Source: Desulfovibrio sp. (lineage in GTDB: Bacteria > Desulfobacterota > Desulfovibrionia > Desulfovibrionales > Desulfovibrionaceae). From it: a DNA stretch of 38,321 nt. The stretch spans positions 1-38,321 of the forward strand of contig JAISTH010000031.1 in the NCBI GenBank assembly GCA_031272715.1, read 5' to 3'. Every line of letters begins with the position of its first letter. Position 1 is the stretch's first letter. Shown in pieces: positions 17,686 through 27,304 of the stretch. The notes under the pieces were generated by a model. It ran no database searches and had not been told where the DNA came from. It saw only the letters and a list, made by a program, of their open reading frames with translations. The position numbers and the translations under genes are program-made.

Positions 17686-20097
17686 TCAGTTGAGCTTGCC
17701 GATGACGGCGTGGAGCTCCTGGGCCATCCGCGAAAGATCCTGGATGGCCTTCGCCGACTGGATCATGCCGTTGCTGGCCTCGGCGGTGATGCGGTTGATC
17801 TCCTCCAGAGCCCTGTGGATGTCGTCGGAGGTCGCGCTCTGCTCCTCGGCGGCGGAGGCGATGGTCCCCACCACGGCCGAGTTGGCCGAGGCCATGTCGA
17901 CGATCTCGTTGAGAGCCGCGCCGGACCGGTTGGCGAGCCCCGTGGCCTCCTCCACGCTCCTCACCGCCCCTTCCACGGCCTGGACGTTGATGCGGGCCGC
18001 CTCCTGGATCGCGTGGATCTTCGTCCCCACCTCCTGGGTGGCGTTCTGGGTCTTCTCCGCCAGCTTCCTCACCTCGTCCGCCACCACCGCGAACCCCTTG
18101 CCCGCCTCCCCGGCCCGTGCGGCCTCTATGGCCGCGTTCAACGCCAGCAGGTTCGTCTGGTCCGCGATGTCGGAGATCATCCCCAGTATCCCGCCGATGG
18201 ACTCGGCCTGTCGGCCCAGATTCTCCATGTCGTCCTGCAGCCTCTGGGAGACGCCGTTCACCTCGTTGATGGCCGCCACCACCTGATGCACCAGTTCCGC
18301 CCCCTCCGCCGCCTTCTCCTTGGAGTTCGCGCTGTCGCCGGACGCCTTGGACGCGTTGGAAGCCACGTCCAGCACCATGGCGTTCATCTTCGCCATGGCC
18401 CCCGCCGTGGACTCGACCCGGGACCGCTGCGTCTCGGCCCCCCGGGACATCTGCTCCACGTGGGCCGCAAGTTCCTCGGCCGCCGCGGCGACCCTGTCGC
18501 TGATGTCGCTGGCGTTCTTCGCCACGTCCATCATGGTGCGCTGCTGGTTCTTGATGGCGGAGAGATCCGTGACGAGCTGCAGCACGGCCAGCAGCCGTCC
18601 CTCCGCATCGTGCAGGGGAATGGCCGTGTAGCTGATGTCCATGGTCCTCCCGTCGGGATGGGCCACGGTCTCCGCCGTCGCCGGGACGTTGGTCCTCACG
18701 GCGATCCCCAGGGCGTCGGCGTCGGTGCCGTCGTCCTCCCGGGCGAAGAGCTCCCTGCAGGCCTTGCCGTCGTAATTCGAGCCGACCAGCTGCTGTCCCG
18801 CCGCGTTCAGGTACCGGACCCTCCGCTCTCCGTCCATCATCACCACGGGGGACGGAATGTTGTCCACGATGGTGCGGAACCGCTGTATGATGCCGTTGGT
18901 GCCGTCAACGAGGGTGGCGAATCCTCCCTTGAAGGCCTTCCCGTCCCCCTGCGCCGTGATCCTCCCCCGGGAGATCGCCTCGGCGAGGGTGGCGTATTCC
19001 CGCAGGATGGCGTGCAGGGCCTCCGGGATCGCCTTGAGGGCCTCGGCCATGTGGCCGATCTCCCCCTTCTCCCGCACCGCGAGAGCGGCGTCGAACTGCC
19101 CCGCCGCCACGTCCCCGGCGAAGGAGGATATCCTCTCCAGCACCCTGACGAAGCCGATGACGATGAAGGCGGCGAAGAGACAGCCGATGGCGAGTCCCAC
19201 CACGGCCGTGGCGAGCATCACCGTCTGCGCCCTCGTGTTGGCCTGCAGTATCCCGCTCTGCACCGCGGTGGACATGCGGGTGACGTCCTCGTTGAAGGCG
19301 TGCAGGTCCCTGGACATGCTCCGGGCCGCCAGGCGCGCCGTCTCGACGGCCGCGGCCGTCGTCTCCGCCTCGGCGATGATGGTCTCGGTGGTCTCCTTCA
19401 GGACGGCGTAGGCGTCCATGATCACCTTGAAATTGCTGCGTCCGACGTCCGTGGTGAAGAGGCCGCCGAGCCTGTCGAAGCCGTTCTCGAGCTTCTCGAA
19501 GCGCGCGTGGGCCTCCCTGGCGTCCTCGACGTTGAGCCCGTTGTAGAATCGGGCGAGAGGGGCGGCGACCTCCACGAGTTCCCGCCATACCTGGTTCAGC
19601 ACGGCGAGGACGGCGTTGTTCCCGACCTTCCTCGCGGTCTTCACGAGTATCTCGATGGCCCCGTAGATGCTCTGGGTGGCCGGGCGGACCCGGTCGAGGT
19701 AGAGCTTGCGCAGACCGCCCACCGCCTCCCCGGTCCCGAGGATCAGGGCCCTCTCCTCCGCGGCCCGCTTCCCGAGCTCTTCCAGGAACGCCTTGCCCGC
19801 CTCCTCCGGGGTCTTCTCCCGCATCCTGCGGCAGAGTTCCACGAGGGTGTCCACCTCCCGTGCGGCATCCTGCATCAGGGCGATGTCGTAGGTGCCCAGG
19901 AACCTGTTGAAGGCGGTCAGCACCCTGGCGATGGAGGCCTCCATGTCGCTGGCGGTGGTGTCCATGTCCGCATGGACGGCGAACATCTCGAAGCCCTTGG
20001 AGGCCTTGTCCACCTCGAGCCAGCCGAAGAAGCCCATGCCCATGATGAGCATGTTCATCACGGCGAAGCCGAAGATGATCTTGCGTTTCGTGGTCAT
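17686..20097 (-). CDS. Methyl-accepting chemotaxis protein with PAS domain
   Basis: 803-residue chemoreceptor. Transmembrane helix 1 is at about 6-26, a large mainly helical periplasmic sensor domain at 27-290, helix 2 at 291-316, HAMP at about 317-370, a PAS domain at about 405-515 ([20 protein letters not shown], then [14 protein letters not shown]), and the cytoplasmic signalling coiled coil from 520 to the end. The hairpin tip that contacts CheA and CheW is intact at about 643-678 ([20 protein letters not shown]). The ligand is unknown. GGAGGAA precedes the start at good spacing. A sigma-28-like promoter lies about 135 bp upstream and a strong terminator follows. No other chemotaxis gene is adjacent. 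Confidence 0.95.
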   Translation of the reverse strand: MTTKRKIIFGFAVMNMLIMGMGFFGWLEVDKASKGFEMFAVHADMDTTASDMEASIARVLTAFNRFLGTYDIALMQDAAREVDTLVELCRRMREKTPEEAGKAFLEELGKRAAEERALILGTGEAVGGLRKLYLDRVRPATQSIYGAIEILVKTARKVGNNAVLAVLNQVWRELVEVAAPLARFYNGLNVEDAREAHARFEKLENGFDRLGGLFTTDVGRSNFKVIMDAYAVLKETTETIIAEAETTAAAVETARLAARSMSRDLHAFNEDVTRMSTAVQSGILQANTRAQTVMLATAVVGLAIGCLFAAFIVIGFVRVLERISSFAGDVAAGQFDAALAVREKGEIGHMAEALKAIPEALHAILREYATLAEAISRGRITAQGDGKAFKGGFATLVDGTNGIIQRFRTIVDNIPSPVVMMDGERRVRYLNAAGQQLVGSNYDGKACRELFAREDDGTDADALGIAVRTNVPATAETVAHPDGRTMDISYTAIPLHDAEGRLLAVLQLVTDLSAIKNQQRTMMDVAKNASDISDRVAAAAEELAAHVEQMSRGAETQRSRVESTAGAMAKMNAMVLDVASNASKASGDSANSKEKAAEGAELVHQVVAAINEVNGVSQRLQDDMENLGRQAESIGGILGMISDIADQTNLLALNAAIEAARAGEAGKGFAVVADEVRKLAEKTQNATQEVGTKIHAIQEAARINVQAVEGAVRSVEEATGLANRSGAALNEIVDMASANSAVVGTIASAAEEQSATSDDIHRALEEINRITAEASNGMIQSAKAIQDLSRMAQELHAVIGKLN

Positions 20098-20232
20098 TTC
20101 GCGAGGTTCCTCCGGGGGGACGGGGGATCGTCCACCTTCTGCATGGGCCTGCGCGGGCGCGTGACGCGGCCTTGACGGGGCCGGTCCATCATCGCGCGGG
20201 CCGTCGGGGGGCGTTTTGCGATGTCGTACGTC

Positions 20233-20259
20233 TTATCGGCAGACATGGCGGGATGCTGA
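20233..20259 (-). promoter_or_regulatory. Sigma-28 (FliA) type promoter of the chemoreceptor
   Basis: On the minus strand GCCGATAA (20240-20233) matches the sigma-28 -10 consensus at all eight bases. Fifteen bases further up is TCAG where TAAA is expected (two of four). It faces the chemoreceptor gene, about 135 bp before its start, the regulon where FliA promoters are found. The weak -35 keeps confidence moderate. Confidence 0.5.
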
Positions 20260-20845
20260 AGGGGTTGAGGCAAAAAGTTCGCGATCGGGGGAAACCGCCG
20301 GGAGGGGTTTTCCGGAACGGGCGGGGAAGGGTGCCTTGAGCCTTCCGCACGGCGGACGATCCGCATTTCTTGCCGACCCTGACGCCGTGTGGGCGGGGCC
20401 CATCGTGCGGGATCCGTGGCGGCCGGACCTTCGGGGCATGGCGTCGTTCCCGGGCGGGGCCGACGCGTGGCCGCGCTCGCGGACATTGGCGAGGCTTTGG
20501 CGAGGCGTCGGCGGAAGACGCCGGGGGAAGGCGCGAGACCTGCGGACATGGACGGAGGATAGCCCGAAGAAAAGGCTAGGGCAAGGGCCGGTGCGGTCCC
20601 TTTTTCGGGAATCGAATCCGGACGGGCGTCGCGGCCTTTGTCGAGGCGAGAGGGCGGGGCGTTCCGGGGTTCCTGCGGATACCCCGGTTCCTCTCACCGT
20701 ATGCCCCCTGCCGTCCGCGAGACATGCGGTCGTCGGTTCCGCAGGGCATTGGGGCGCAGAGGTTTTTTCCGTCGTCCCCCAAGATCGTCCAGCAAAGAGT
20801 CCTGCGTGGTTCCTTCCATACTTGCCACGGCCTTCCCGTCGGCCG

Positions 20846-21018
20846 TGGAGGCGGCCCGACCTTGGCAGTTGCATGGCATCATGCATGGCTGCTTGCATGC
20901 GTTCCTGCATGCCTGCCCCGGCCTTGCCATGGCCCATGGAGGCGGCCCGACCTTGGCAGTTGCATGGCATCATGCATGGCTGCTTGCATGCGTTCCTGCA
21001 TGCCTGCCACGGCCTTTT
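20846..21018 (+). repeat. 91-bp tandem repeat built on TGCAT every 12 bp
   Basis: Two copies start at 20846 and 20937 and agree over about 80 bases with one mismatch. Inside each copy TGCAT recurs at exact 12-base steps (20870, 20882, 20894, 20906, and 20961, 20973, 20985, 20997). Related arrays lie at 21488-21513 (inverted) and 23780-23808. The function is unknown. Confidence 0.85.
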
Positions 21019-21104
21019 ATCGGTGCGGCCGCTTCCACGGTTGGCCTTCCCGTCGGTTCCGGGGTCAGGCAAACCCGATGGCTTAGTGGGATTTTACCTC
21101 GTCC

Positions 21105-21134
21105 GAACCCTAGATGGCAGTCCGGCTTGACTAC
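21105..21134 (+). repeat. 30-bp direct repeat, copy 1
   Basis: Identical to 21311-21340 over 30 bases (begins GAACCCTAGATGG, ends GGCTTGACTAC). The two copies are 206 bp apart, and the segment between them also contains repeated GCATGGCGGCTC (21190 and 21288). Confidence 0.8.
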
Positions 21135-21310
21135 TTGCATGGTTGAGTATATCTTTAATGTACGCTGGCCTTGGTCGCCCAGTTGGCCTGCATGGCGGCT
21201 CGGTCTATAGACATGCATGGCCACATGCCCGATTCCTTGCGTGCCGATCCGGTCGCCCCACCCGGTCCAGGAGGGATGCATCGGCCCGCATGGCGGCTCT
21301 GCCGCATCCG

Positions 21311-21340
21311 GAACCCTAGATGGCAGTCCGGCTTGACTAC
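21311..21340 (+). repeat. 30-bp direct repeat, copy 2
   Basis: Second identical copy of the 21105-21134 element. Downstream flanks differ: copy 1 is followed by TTGCATGG, copy 2 by CAAGTGG. Confidence 0.8.
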
Positions 21341-21487
21341 CAAGTGGTGGAATGGGCGCAGCATGTCGCCAGGTGTCAATGTTCCCTTGCGGGCGAGGGA
21401 TCATCGACAGCATGAAGCGGTTTGTGTAGACGGCACGCACGTCGATTGACATCGACGGCGGGAGGACGATGTATCTCCTCGCAAAGG

Positions 21488-21513
21488 ATGGCATGCATCA
21501 TGCTATGCAAGGT
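21488..21513 (-). repeat. Inverted partial copy of the TGCAT array
   Basis: Read on the minus strand it gives CCTTGCATAGCATGATGCATG, matching TTGCATGGCATCATGCATG of the 20846 repeat with two changes, and keeping two TGCAT units 12 bases apart. Confidence 0.6.
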
Positions 21514-21763
21514 CGGCGAGCTGTTCTTGAGGGCTTGCAGCCGCACACCCTGAGGGGCAGGTGGCTGCTCCCAGCAGGTGCGAAATCGTGCATTTTTGCA
21601 TGCTTCCGAAATCTTTATTGTTGTGGCCTCGACTGCAACAGCCAGAAGGTTTATTAAGTTTTTGGTCACTGATTTAGGTTTTAGTTTTTCAATTGGTCTA
21701 TAACAACTACATTTTTTTAATATTAATTTGGCTCTTGCAACTGCCATATATGCGCAATAGGAC

Positions 21764-23548
21764 ATGCATATGGATCTCCCTGTCTCAATTTCAAGTCTTC
21801 TGAATGGACTCACCGTTGAGTCAGAGCGACTAGAACTCAAGAAGGGTTGGAACCCGCTTGAAGTCCTTAAATCGCTCTGCGCCTTCGCAAATGACATAAA
21901 TAATATCGGTGGTGGATACATCATCATCGGTGTTTCTGAAGACAATGGAAAGCCTATGCTGCCGCCCGTTGGCATCACGCAGAAGGAAGCGGATGATATT
22001 CAGAAACAGTTGCTGAATCTCGGTAAGTCCGCCATCACCCCTGAGTATATTCCACGCGCAGTGCCATACATCGTTGATGGTCAGTTGGTGTTAGTCATCT
22101 GGGCATGGGGAGGCCATGACCGGCCTTACGCGGCCAAAACTTCGCTGAAGAAGGACAGCACTGAGACGGCCTACTACATCCGCAGAAACTCCTGCAGCGT
22201 AAAGGCAACAAAACCTGAACTGGATGCACTATTGTCTATTTCTATGTCGCCTCCCTTCGACGATCGAGAAAATTATTTTTCGAAATCAACCGATCTTTCA
22301 AAAGAGCTCATCATCGACTATCTCCGCGATGTGGGAAGCGATCTTGTCAAGACTGCAGGGCGATTATCAATTGACGATTTGGGGCGATGCTTGCACATCG
22401 TCTCTGGGCCAAAAGAGATGTTGCGTCCGCTAAATGTAGGGCTAATGTTTTTTTGTCTGGAGCCTTGGCGTTTCTTCCCATTGACATAGATAGATGTAGT
22501 TTCGTTCCCGTATGACCGCGGAGGAGATGTCATAGAAGAAAAGGAGTTCAAGGGACCTATTCACACGATGCTGCGAGAGGCACTGAGCTACATCCAAAGA
22601 AACTACATCTCAACGATAGTCATCAAGCATGAAGACCGTGCGGAATCTGACCGTGTTTCAAACTTTCCCTTCCAAGCCATAGAGGAAGCACTTGCCAATG
22701 CCGTCTATCATCGAGGCTACGATGTTAGGGAACCGATCACGGTGGAAATTACCCCTGACGAAATCATAGTGATAAGCCGTCCGGGACCGGATCGCTCCAT
22801 AAATATGGAAGATCTCGCACAAGGCCGGGCCGTTATTCAATGGCAGAGGAATCGCCGCATAGGAGAGTTCCTCAAGGATTTGGAGCTTACTGAAGGACGA
22901 GGCACTGGTCTTCCTAAAATCCATAATGCGATGCTCAAGAATGGTTCCCCTCCCCCAAAATTCCTAACCAATGAGCATTACTCCTACTTTGCAACCATAC
23001 TGCCGATCCACCCAGAGGCCAAGTCGGCGATCGAGAAGCTGAGATATACTCCAAAGGACGTTCTGGAGGACGAATTTCGAGACTTGCCTCCGAAAATCGC
23101 TGCCTTGGTCAAGGTTCTAGCTGGTTGCGAGATGAAGCGTTGTACCCTTCAGAATGCTCTGGGGATCGCCAACCGTGATTACTTCCGAAAGGCATACCTC
23201 CTGCCTGCACTCAAGACTGGCTTCATTGAAATGACCCGGCCGAACAACCCAACAGACCGAGGGCAACGATACCGCGTGACATCCGTGGCATTGGCAACAG
23301 GTAAGCCTCTCACCCAGCAGATTGCCGCCCTAGTTGCCAGCCTCACAGGAGAGATGACGCGACAGGAACTTCAAGACTCCTTGGGACTCGCCAACCGCGA
23401 CCACTTCCGCAAGGCGTACATCATGCCCGCCCTCAATGCCGGTCTCATCGAGATGACCAAGCCAGACGCCCCGAACAGCCGAAGTCAACGCTACCGCCTC
23501 ACGTCGAGAGGAAGAATCTGTCAGGGCAAAGGCCAGACCAAGTGGTAA
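21764..23548 (+). pseudogene. AlbA_2/HATPase protein gene with internal TAG stop
   Basis: One reading frame of 594 codons broken only by an amber codon at 22487-22489 (codon 242). The first part is an AlbA_2 (Schlafen-type) domain, residues about 15-150, with SERLELKKGWN, NIGGGYIIIGVSED and a YYIRRNSCS block. Immediately after the TAG the same frame continues IDVVSFPYDRGGDV and EKEFKGPIH, the expected next part of this family, then a GHKL ATPase-like domain (EEALANAVYHRGYD near 307-320, EGRGTGL at 377-383). The C-terminus has two tandem copies of a 63-residue winged-helix-like unit, at about 444-507 and 519-581. Family members are often called transcriptional regulators or RecG-like ATP-binding proteins, and many lie in defence islands. 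It is AT-richer than its neighbours. ATG 21764 or 21770 may be used. Confidence 0.85.
22487..22489 (+). other. In-frame amber codon in the AlbA_2/HATPase gene
   Basis: The codons around it read ACA TAG ATA GAT GTA. Both flanks are coding in the same frame with no insertion or deletion needed. A single C-to-T change from CAG (Gln) would explain it. Confidence 0.85.
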
Positions 23549-24397
23549 CTGTCTTTTCACTCCACGGGAAGACGGATGACATGTCCAAATAATTCGCGCC
23601 GGTCGCCGACCCTCTCTCGCCATCGGCCATGACCCTTGGCGTCTGTGGGGATGCCTTCATCGATCTCTGTCCCGCATTGGCGCATGGATGGCCCCCATCG
23701 TCTACCTGACTGGCTTGCGTGTTTTTTGCCTGTTGGTTCCTCTCTCTGTGGACTTGGGTATCCGTCCGGCCCTTTGACTTGCATGGTTTGCTGCATGGCT
23801 CGTTGCATGCAGGTCCCGGTCCTCCCGTCGGCCCTGATCGCCGTGATCACGACCCAAAATTCGTGGCTTCTTCACGCCCCAGGAGTCTTTCCATACGCCA
23901 TGTTTTGGAGGGCCACGGCCACGATGTCCGCTTCCGTGGGCCGTTTCGGATCGTCCACAGGGTGTGCCGTTCAACGGGCGATGTCAGGTGCAAAGCTTGC
24001 GGCCGCGATGTTGAAGCTCCCCTGACATCGTGGCCAGACGATGGAGTTTCCAGGGCAACCCTTCCGGATCCATGGCGTGGCCATCCGTGCCACGAAACGC
24101 CCACCCCCGTGTCCGGCCGATGCGGGCCGTCTCCATGGGCCGGTTCCGCGGGACGGCCATGGCGACGCATGGACGGGGATGCCGCGGCTTCGCCGAGGGA
24201 GCGCTTCCAAGCCCGGTGCGGGGCGATCCCTGCCCCTCAGGCGAAATCCTCCCCCGCCCGCGCGTTCCCCGAAACGCCATGCCTCTCTGCGGGAGACGGG
24301 GAACTCCCGCCCGTCCCCTGCCGGGCATCCCGGCCCCTGTGCAGGAGTTTGCGGTTCCTCTGGACTTCCGTCGCGGTCTGGTGTACGATCCCCATCC
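23549..24397. other. 0.85 kb without a gene, contains a TGCAT array
   Basis: GC-rich, no frame with a convincing start or domain. It includes the right-hand TGCAT array and a CGTGATCACG palindrome just after it. The frame of ispG is open upstream into this stretch, but that extension is low-complexity. Confidence 0.5.
23780..23808 (+). repeat. TGCAT array on the right of the AlbA gene
   Basis: TGCAT at 23780, 23792 and 23804, again at exact 12-base steps. The block TTGCATGG-N5-TGCATGGCT-N2-TTGCATGC aligns with the 20846 repeat over about 34 bases with only a few differences, so the two flanks share a common element. Confidence 0.7.
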
Positions 24398-25480
24398 ATG
24401 GACAGTCCGTCGAGACGGGGCGTCACGAGGCGCGTCACCCTGGGGAGCCTTGCCATCGGCGGCGGGGCTCCGGTCGTGGTCCAGAGCATGACCAACACCG
24501 ACACCCGGGATCCGGAGGCGACCCTCGCCCAGATCGCGCGCCTCGCCGCCCGGGGATGCGAGGCCGTGCGGGTCGCCGTGCCCGACGACGCCGCGGTCAA
24601 GGCGCTTCCCGCCATCAGGGCAGGCACGTCCCTCCCCCTCATAGCGGACATCCATTTCGACTGGCGTCTGGCGGTGGCCTCCATCGAGGCCGGACTTGAA
24701 GGGGCCCGGATCAATCCCGGCAACATCGGCTCCCGGGAGAACCTCTTCAGAGTCGCGGACGCCGCGGCCGCCCACGGGGCCCTCCTGCGCATCGGCGTCA
24801 ACGGCGGTTCCCTGGAGAAGTCCCTGCTGGAAAAGTTCGGCGGCGCGACCCCGGAGGCTCTCGCCCAGAGCGCCCTCGCCCACGCGCGTCTGCTGGAGGA
24901 TCGCGGGTTCGGGAATTTCAAGGTCTCCATCAAGTCCTCCAACGTGCTCCACTGCATCGACGCCTATCGCAGGTTCGCCAAGGCGTCGGACTGCCCCCTG
25001 CACATCGGTGTCACGGAGGCGGGGGGGCTTCTCAGGGGGACCGTGAAATCCGCGGTGGGCCTCGGGATACTGCTGCACGAGGGGATCGGCGACACCCTCA
25101 GGGTCTCCCTGACCGCCGACCCTGTGCAGGAGGTGGCGGTCGCCTGGGAGCTGCTGCGGGCCCTGGGCCTCAGGAGCAGGGGGCCGGAGATAATCTCCTG
25201 CCCCACCTGCGGCAGGACCGAGATCGACCTCATGGGACTGCTCGACGCCGTCGAGACCGCCCTTGAAGGTTCCACGGCGGACCTCAAGGTGGCCGTCATG
25301 GGCTGCGTGGTCAACGGGCCGGGGGAGGCCAGGGACGCCGACATCGGCGTCGCCGGCGGCAGGGACAGGGGGATCGTCTTCAGGGACGGGCGGGTGGTGC
25401 GCTCCGTGAAGGGGCGGCAGGCCCTCCTGGACGCGTTCCTCGAGGAACTGGCCGCGGTCGCGGCGGAGCGCGTTCCCTGA
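24398..25480 (+). CDS. ispG: 4-hydroxy-3-methylbut-2-enyl diphosphate synthase IspG
   Basis: Penultimate enzyme of the MEP isoprenoid pathway: reduces methylerythritol cyclodiphosphate to HMBPP using a 4Fe-4S cluster. 360 residues. The N-terminal TIM-barrel part has VVVQSMTNTDTRD and RINPGNIG. The C-terminal iron-sulfur domain has Cys268 and Cys271 (ISCPTCGRTEID) and Cys303 with Glu310 (GCVVNGPGEARDADIG), the full ligand set. The frame is open to 24041, but the ATG at 24398 gives the expected start (a basic MDSPSRRGVTRRV before LGSLAIGG). No clear ribosome site precedes it, so translation may be weak or leaderless. It is followed by proS, an order seen in Desulfovibrio-type genomes. Confidence 0.95.
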   Translation: MDSPSRRGVTRRVTLGSLAIGGGAPVVVQSMTNTDTRDPEATLAQIARLAARGCEAVRVAVPDDAAVKALPAIRAGTSLPLIADIHFDWRLAVASIEAGLEGARINPGNIGSRENLFRVADAAAAHGALLRIGVNGGSLEKSLLEKFGGATPEALAQSALAHARLLEDRGFGNFKVSIKSSNVLHCIDAYRRFAKASDCPLHIGVTEAGGLLRGTVKSAVGLGILLHEGIGDTLRVSLTADPVQEVAVAWELLRALGLRSRGPEIISCPTCGRTEIDLMGLLDAVETALEGSTADLKVAVMGCVVNGPGEARDADIGVAGGRDRGIVFRDGRVVRSVKGRQALLDAFLEELAAVAAERVP

Positions 25481-25535
25481 CCGGCGTCGAACCCGGGCGG
25501 GACCTCGATTCCACGACGGACACACGGAAACAATT

Positions 25536-25542
25536 AAAGGAG
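25536..25542 (+). promoter_or_regulatory. Ribosome site deciding the proS start
   Basis: AAAGGAG lies 1 base before an ATG at 25544 and 10 bases before an in-frame ATG at 25553. Only the second spacing is workable, so 25553 is taken as the start. Confidence 0.6.
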
Positions 25543-25552
25543 CATGCCGACG

Positions 25553-27304
25553 ATGCGCTTCAGTGCAGCCTACATCCCCACCCTGAAGGAAACCCCCGCC
25601 GATGCCGAGGTGGCCAGCCACCAGCTCATGCTGCGGGCCGGCATGATCCGCCGCCTCTCTTCCGGACTCTACATCTACCTCCCCCTGGGTCTCAGGGTCG
25701 TCGAGCGGATCGGGGCCGTGGTGCGCAAGCACATGAACGCCGCCGGCTTCCAGGAACTGCTCCTGCCCATGGTCCAGCCCGCGGAACTCTGGATGGAGTC
25801 CGGGCGTTGGGACCAGTACGGCAAGGAACTGCTGCGCTTCAAGGACCGGGGCGAGCGGGACTGCTGCCTCGGCCCCACCCACGAGGAGGTCGTCACGGAT
25901 CTCGTGCGGGACGAGGTGCGCTCCTATCGGCAACTGCCCGTGCGCCTCTATCAGATACAGACCAAGTTCCGGGACGAGATCCGGCCCCGCTTCGGCCTCA
26001 TGCGCGCCCGGGAGTTCGTCATGAAGGACGCGTACTCCTTCGACCTCGACGTCGAGGCCGCGGAGCGAAGCTACCGGGCCATGTACGACGCCTACGTCGG
26101 GGTGTTCACGGAACTGGGCCTCAGGTTCCGGGCCGTGGAGGCCGACAACGGCAGCATCGGCGGCAATTTCTCCCACGAGTTCATGGTGATCGCGGACATC
26201 GGCGAGGACGTGGTCTGCCACTGCCGCGACTGCGACTACGCCGCCAACCTCGAGCGGGCCGAGGTGGCCTTCGGGGGGGCGGCGACTCCCGATGCGTGCC
26301 CTCCGACCGAATCCGTCTCCACCCCCGGCGCACACACGGTGGAGGCGGTGTCCTCCCTTCTGGGCGTCCCCCCCTCCCGCCTTGTCAAGACCCTCGTCCT
26401 CAAGGCCGACGACAGGCCCGTGGCCGTTCTCGTCCGGGGGGACAGGGAGGCCAACGAGGCCAAGGTGAAGCGGCTGCTCGGCGCGGTCTCGGTGGAACTC
26501 GCCGACGCGGCCACCGTGCGGGCCGTCACGGGCGCGCCCATGGGCTTCGCCGGTCCCGTGGGACTCGACATCCCCGTCTACGCCGACAACGAACTCCAGG
26601 CCGGCACCGACTACGTCACCGGCGCAAACGCCCCGGACGCCCACCTGCGGCACGTCCACCTTCCCCGGGACGTCAGGGTCGAGGCCTTCGCGGACCTGCG
26701 CTGCCTGACCCCGGAGGATCCCTGCCCCCGTTGCGGCGGACCCATGCGGCTCACCAGGGGCATCGAGGTGGGGCACGTCTTCATGCTGGGCCTGAAGTAC
26801 AGCGAGTCCATGCACATGGTCATCCAGGACGAGGCCGGCCAGGAGCGGTTCCCCGTCATGGGCTGCTACGGCATCGGCGTCTCGAGGGTCGCCGCGGCCG
26901 CCATCGAGCAGAACCACGACGCCGACGGCATCCTCTTCCCGCCCCCCATGGCCCCCTACGCCGTCCATCTCCTCAATCTCGACCCCCGCAAGCCCGATGT
27001 CACCGAGGTCGCCGACCGCATCCACGACCTCCTCGAGGCATCCGGCCGCGACGTCCTGCTGGACGACAGGGCCGAGCGTCCCGGCGTGAAGTTCAAGGAC
27101 GCGGATCTGATGGGAGCCCCCATGCAGCTCGTGGTCGGGGGCAAGGGACTCGCCGCCGGGATCGTGGAGTGCAAGGACAGGCGCACCGGCGTCAAGGGGG
27201 AACTCCCCGTGGGCGACGGCTTCCTCGCGGCCTTCGATGCCTGGGCCGGAGAGGTGGAGGATGGCTGGCGCAGACACAGGGACGCGGCGGAGGGGAGCGC
27301 ATGA
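25553..27304 (+). CDS. proS: Prolyl-tRNA synthetase, bacterial type
   Basis: 583 residues. Class II motif 1 lies around the [20 protein letters not shown] segment, motif 2 around [18 protein letters not shown], and motif 3 in [17 protein letters not shown]. Between motifs 2 and 3 is the inserted editing domain (about residues 220-400, starting near [17 protein letters not shown]), which clears Ala-tRNA(Pro) in this bacterial form. The C-terminal anticodon-binding domain begins near [15 protein letters not shown] second in-frame ATG at 25544 is too close to the ribosome site. The stop codon overlaps the xseA start (ATGA), so the two are translationally coupled. Confidence 0.96.
   Translation: MRFSAAYIPTLKETPADAEVASHQLMLRAGMIRRLSSGLYIYLPLGLRVVERIGAVVRKHMNAAGFQELLLPMVQPAELWMESGRWDQYGKELLRFKDRGERDCCLGPTHEEVVTDLVRDEVRSYRQLPVRLYQIQTKFRDEIRPRFGLMRAREFVMKDAYSFDLDVEAAERSYRAMYDAYVGVFTELGLRFRAVEADNGSIGGNFSHEFMVIADIGEDVVCHCRDCDYAANLERAEVAFGGAATPDACPPTESVSTPGAHTVEAVSSLLGVPPSRLVKTLVLKADDRPVAVLVRGDREANEAKVKRLLGAVSVELADAATVRAVTGAPMGFAGPVGLDIPVYADNELQAGTDYVTGANAPDAHLRHVHLPRDVRVEAFADLRCLTPEDPCPRCGGPMRLTRGIEVGHVFMLGLKYSESMHMVIQDEAGQERFPVMGCYGIGVSRVAAAAIEQNHDADGILFPPPMAPYAVHLLNLDPRKPDVTEVADRIHDLLEASGRDVLLDDRAERPGVKFKDADLMGAPMQLVVGGKGLAAGIVECKDRRTGVKGELPVGDGFLAAFDAWAGEVEDGWRRHRDAAEGSA

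Larger units (their letters stand above)
20098..21763. other. 1.7 kb repeat-rich region without a supportable gene
   Basis: Open frames on both strands are arginine-, proline- or Cys/Met/His-rich translations of the repeats. Content I can see: the sigma-28 promoter near 20240, the 91-bp tandem repeat at 20846-21018, the paired 30-bp direct repeats at 21105 and 21311, an inverted partial copy of the array at 21488-21513, a palindrome at 21440-21457 (CGTCGAT/ATCGACG, 4-base centre), and an AT-rich leader from about 21585 to the next gene. Confidence 0.55.

Noticed and set aside
20580..20640. tRNA-like T-arm (GAATCGAATCC read on either strand)
   Set aside because: The T-stem has a mismatch, and I could not find matching acceptor, D or anticodon arms around it.
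20846..21018. Could the 91-bp repeat be a CRISPR array
   Set aside because: Only two units, nearly identical throughout, with no repeat-spacer alternation and no cas genes.
20846..21018. Cys/Met/His-rich peptide encoded by the TGCAT repeats, as a metal-binding protein
   Set aside because: All frames give similar periodic peptides because the DNA repeat has a 12-base period. No frame has a good start site or conserved continuation.
22487..22489. Pyrrolysine as the reading of the internal TAG
   Set aside because: Some relatives carry pyl genes, but nothing in this window supports it and the family is not known to use pyrrolysine.
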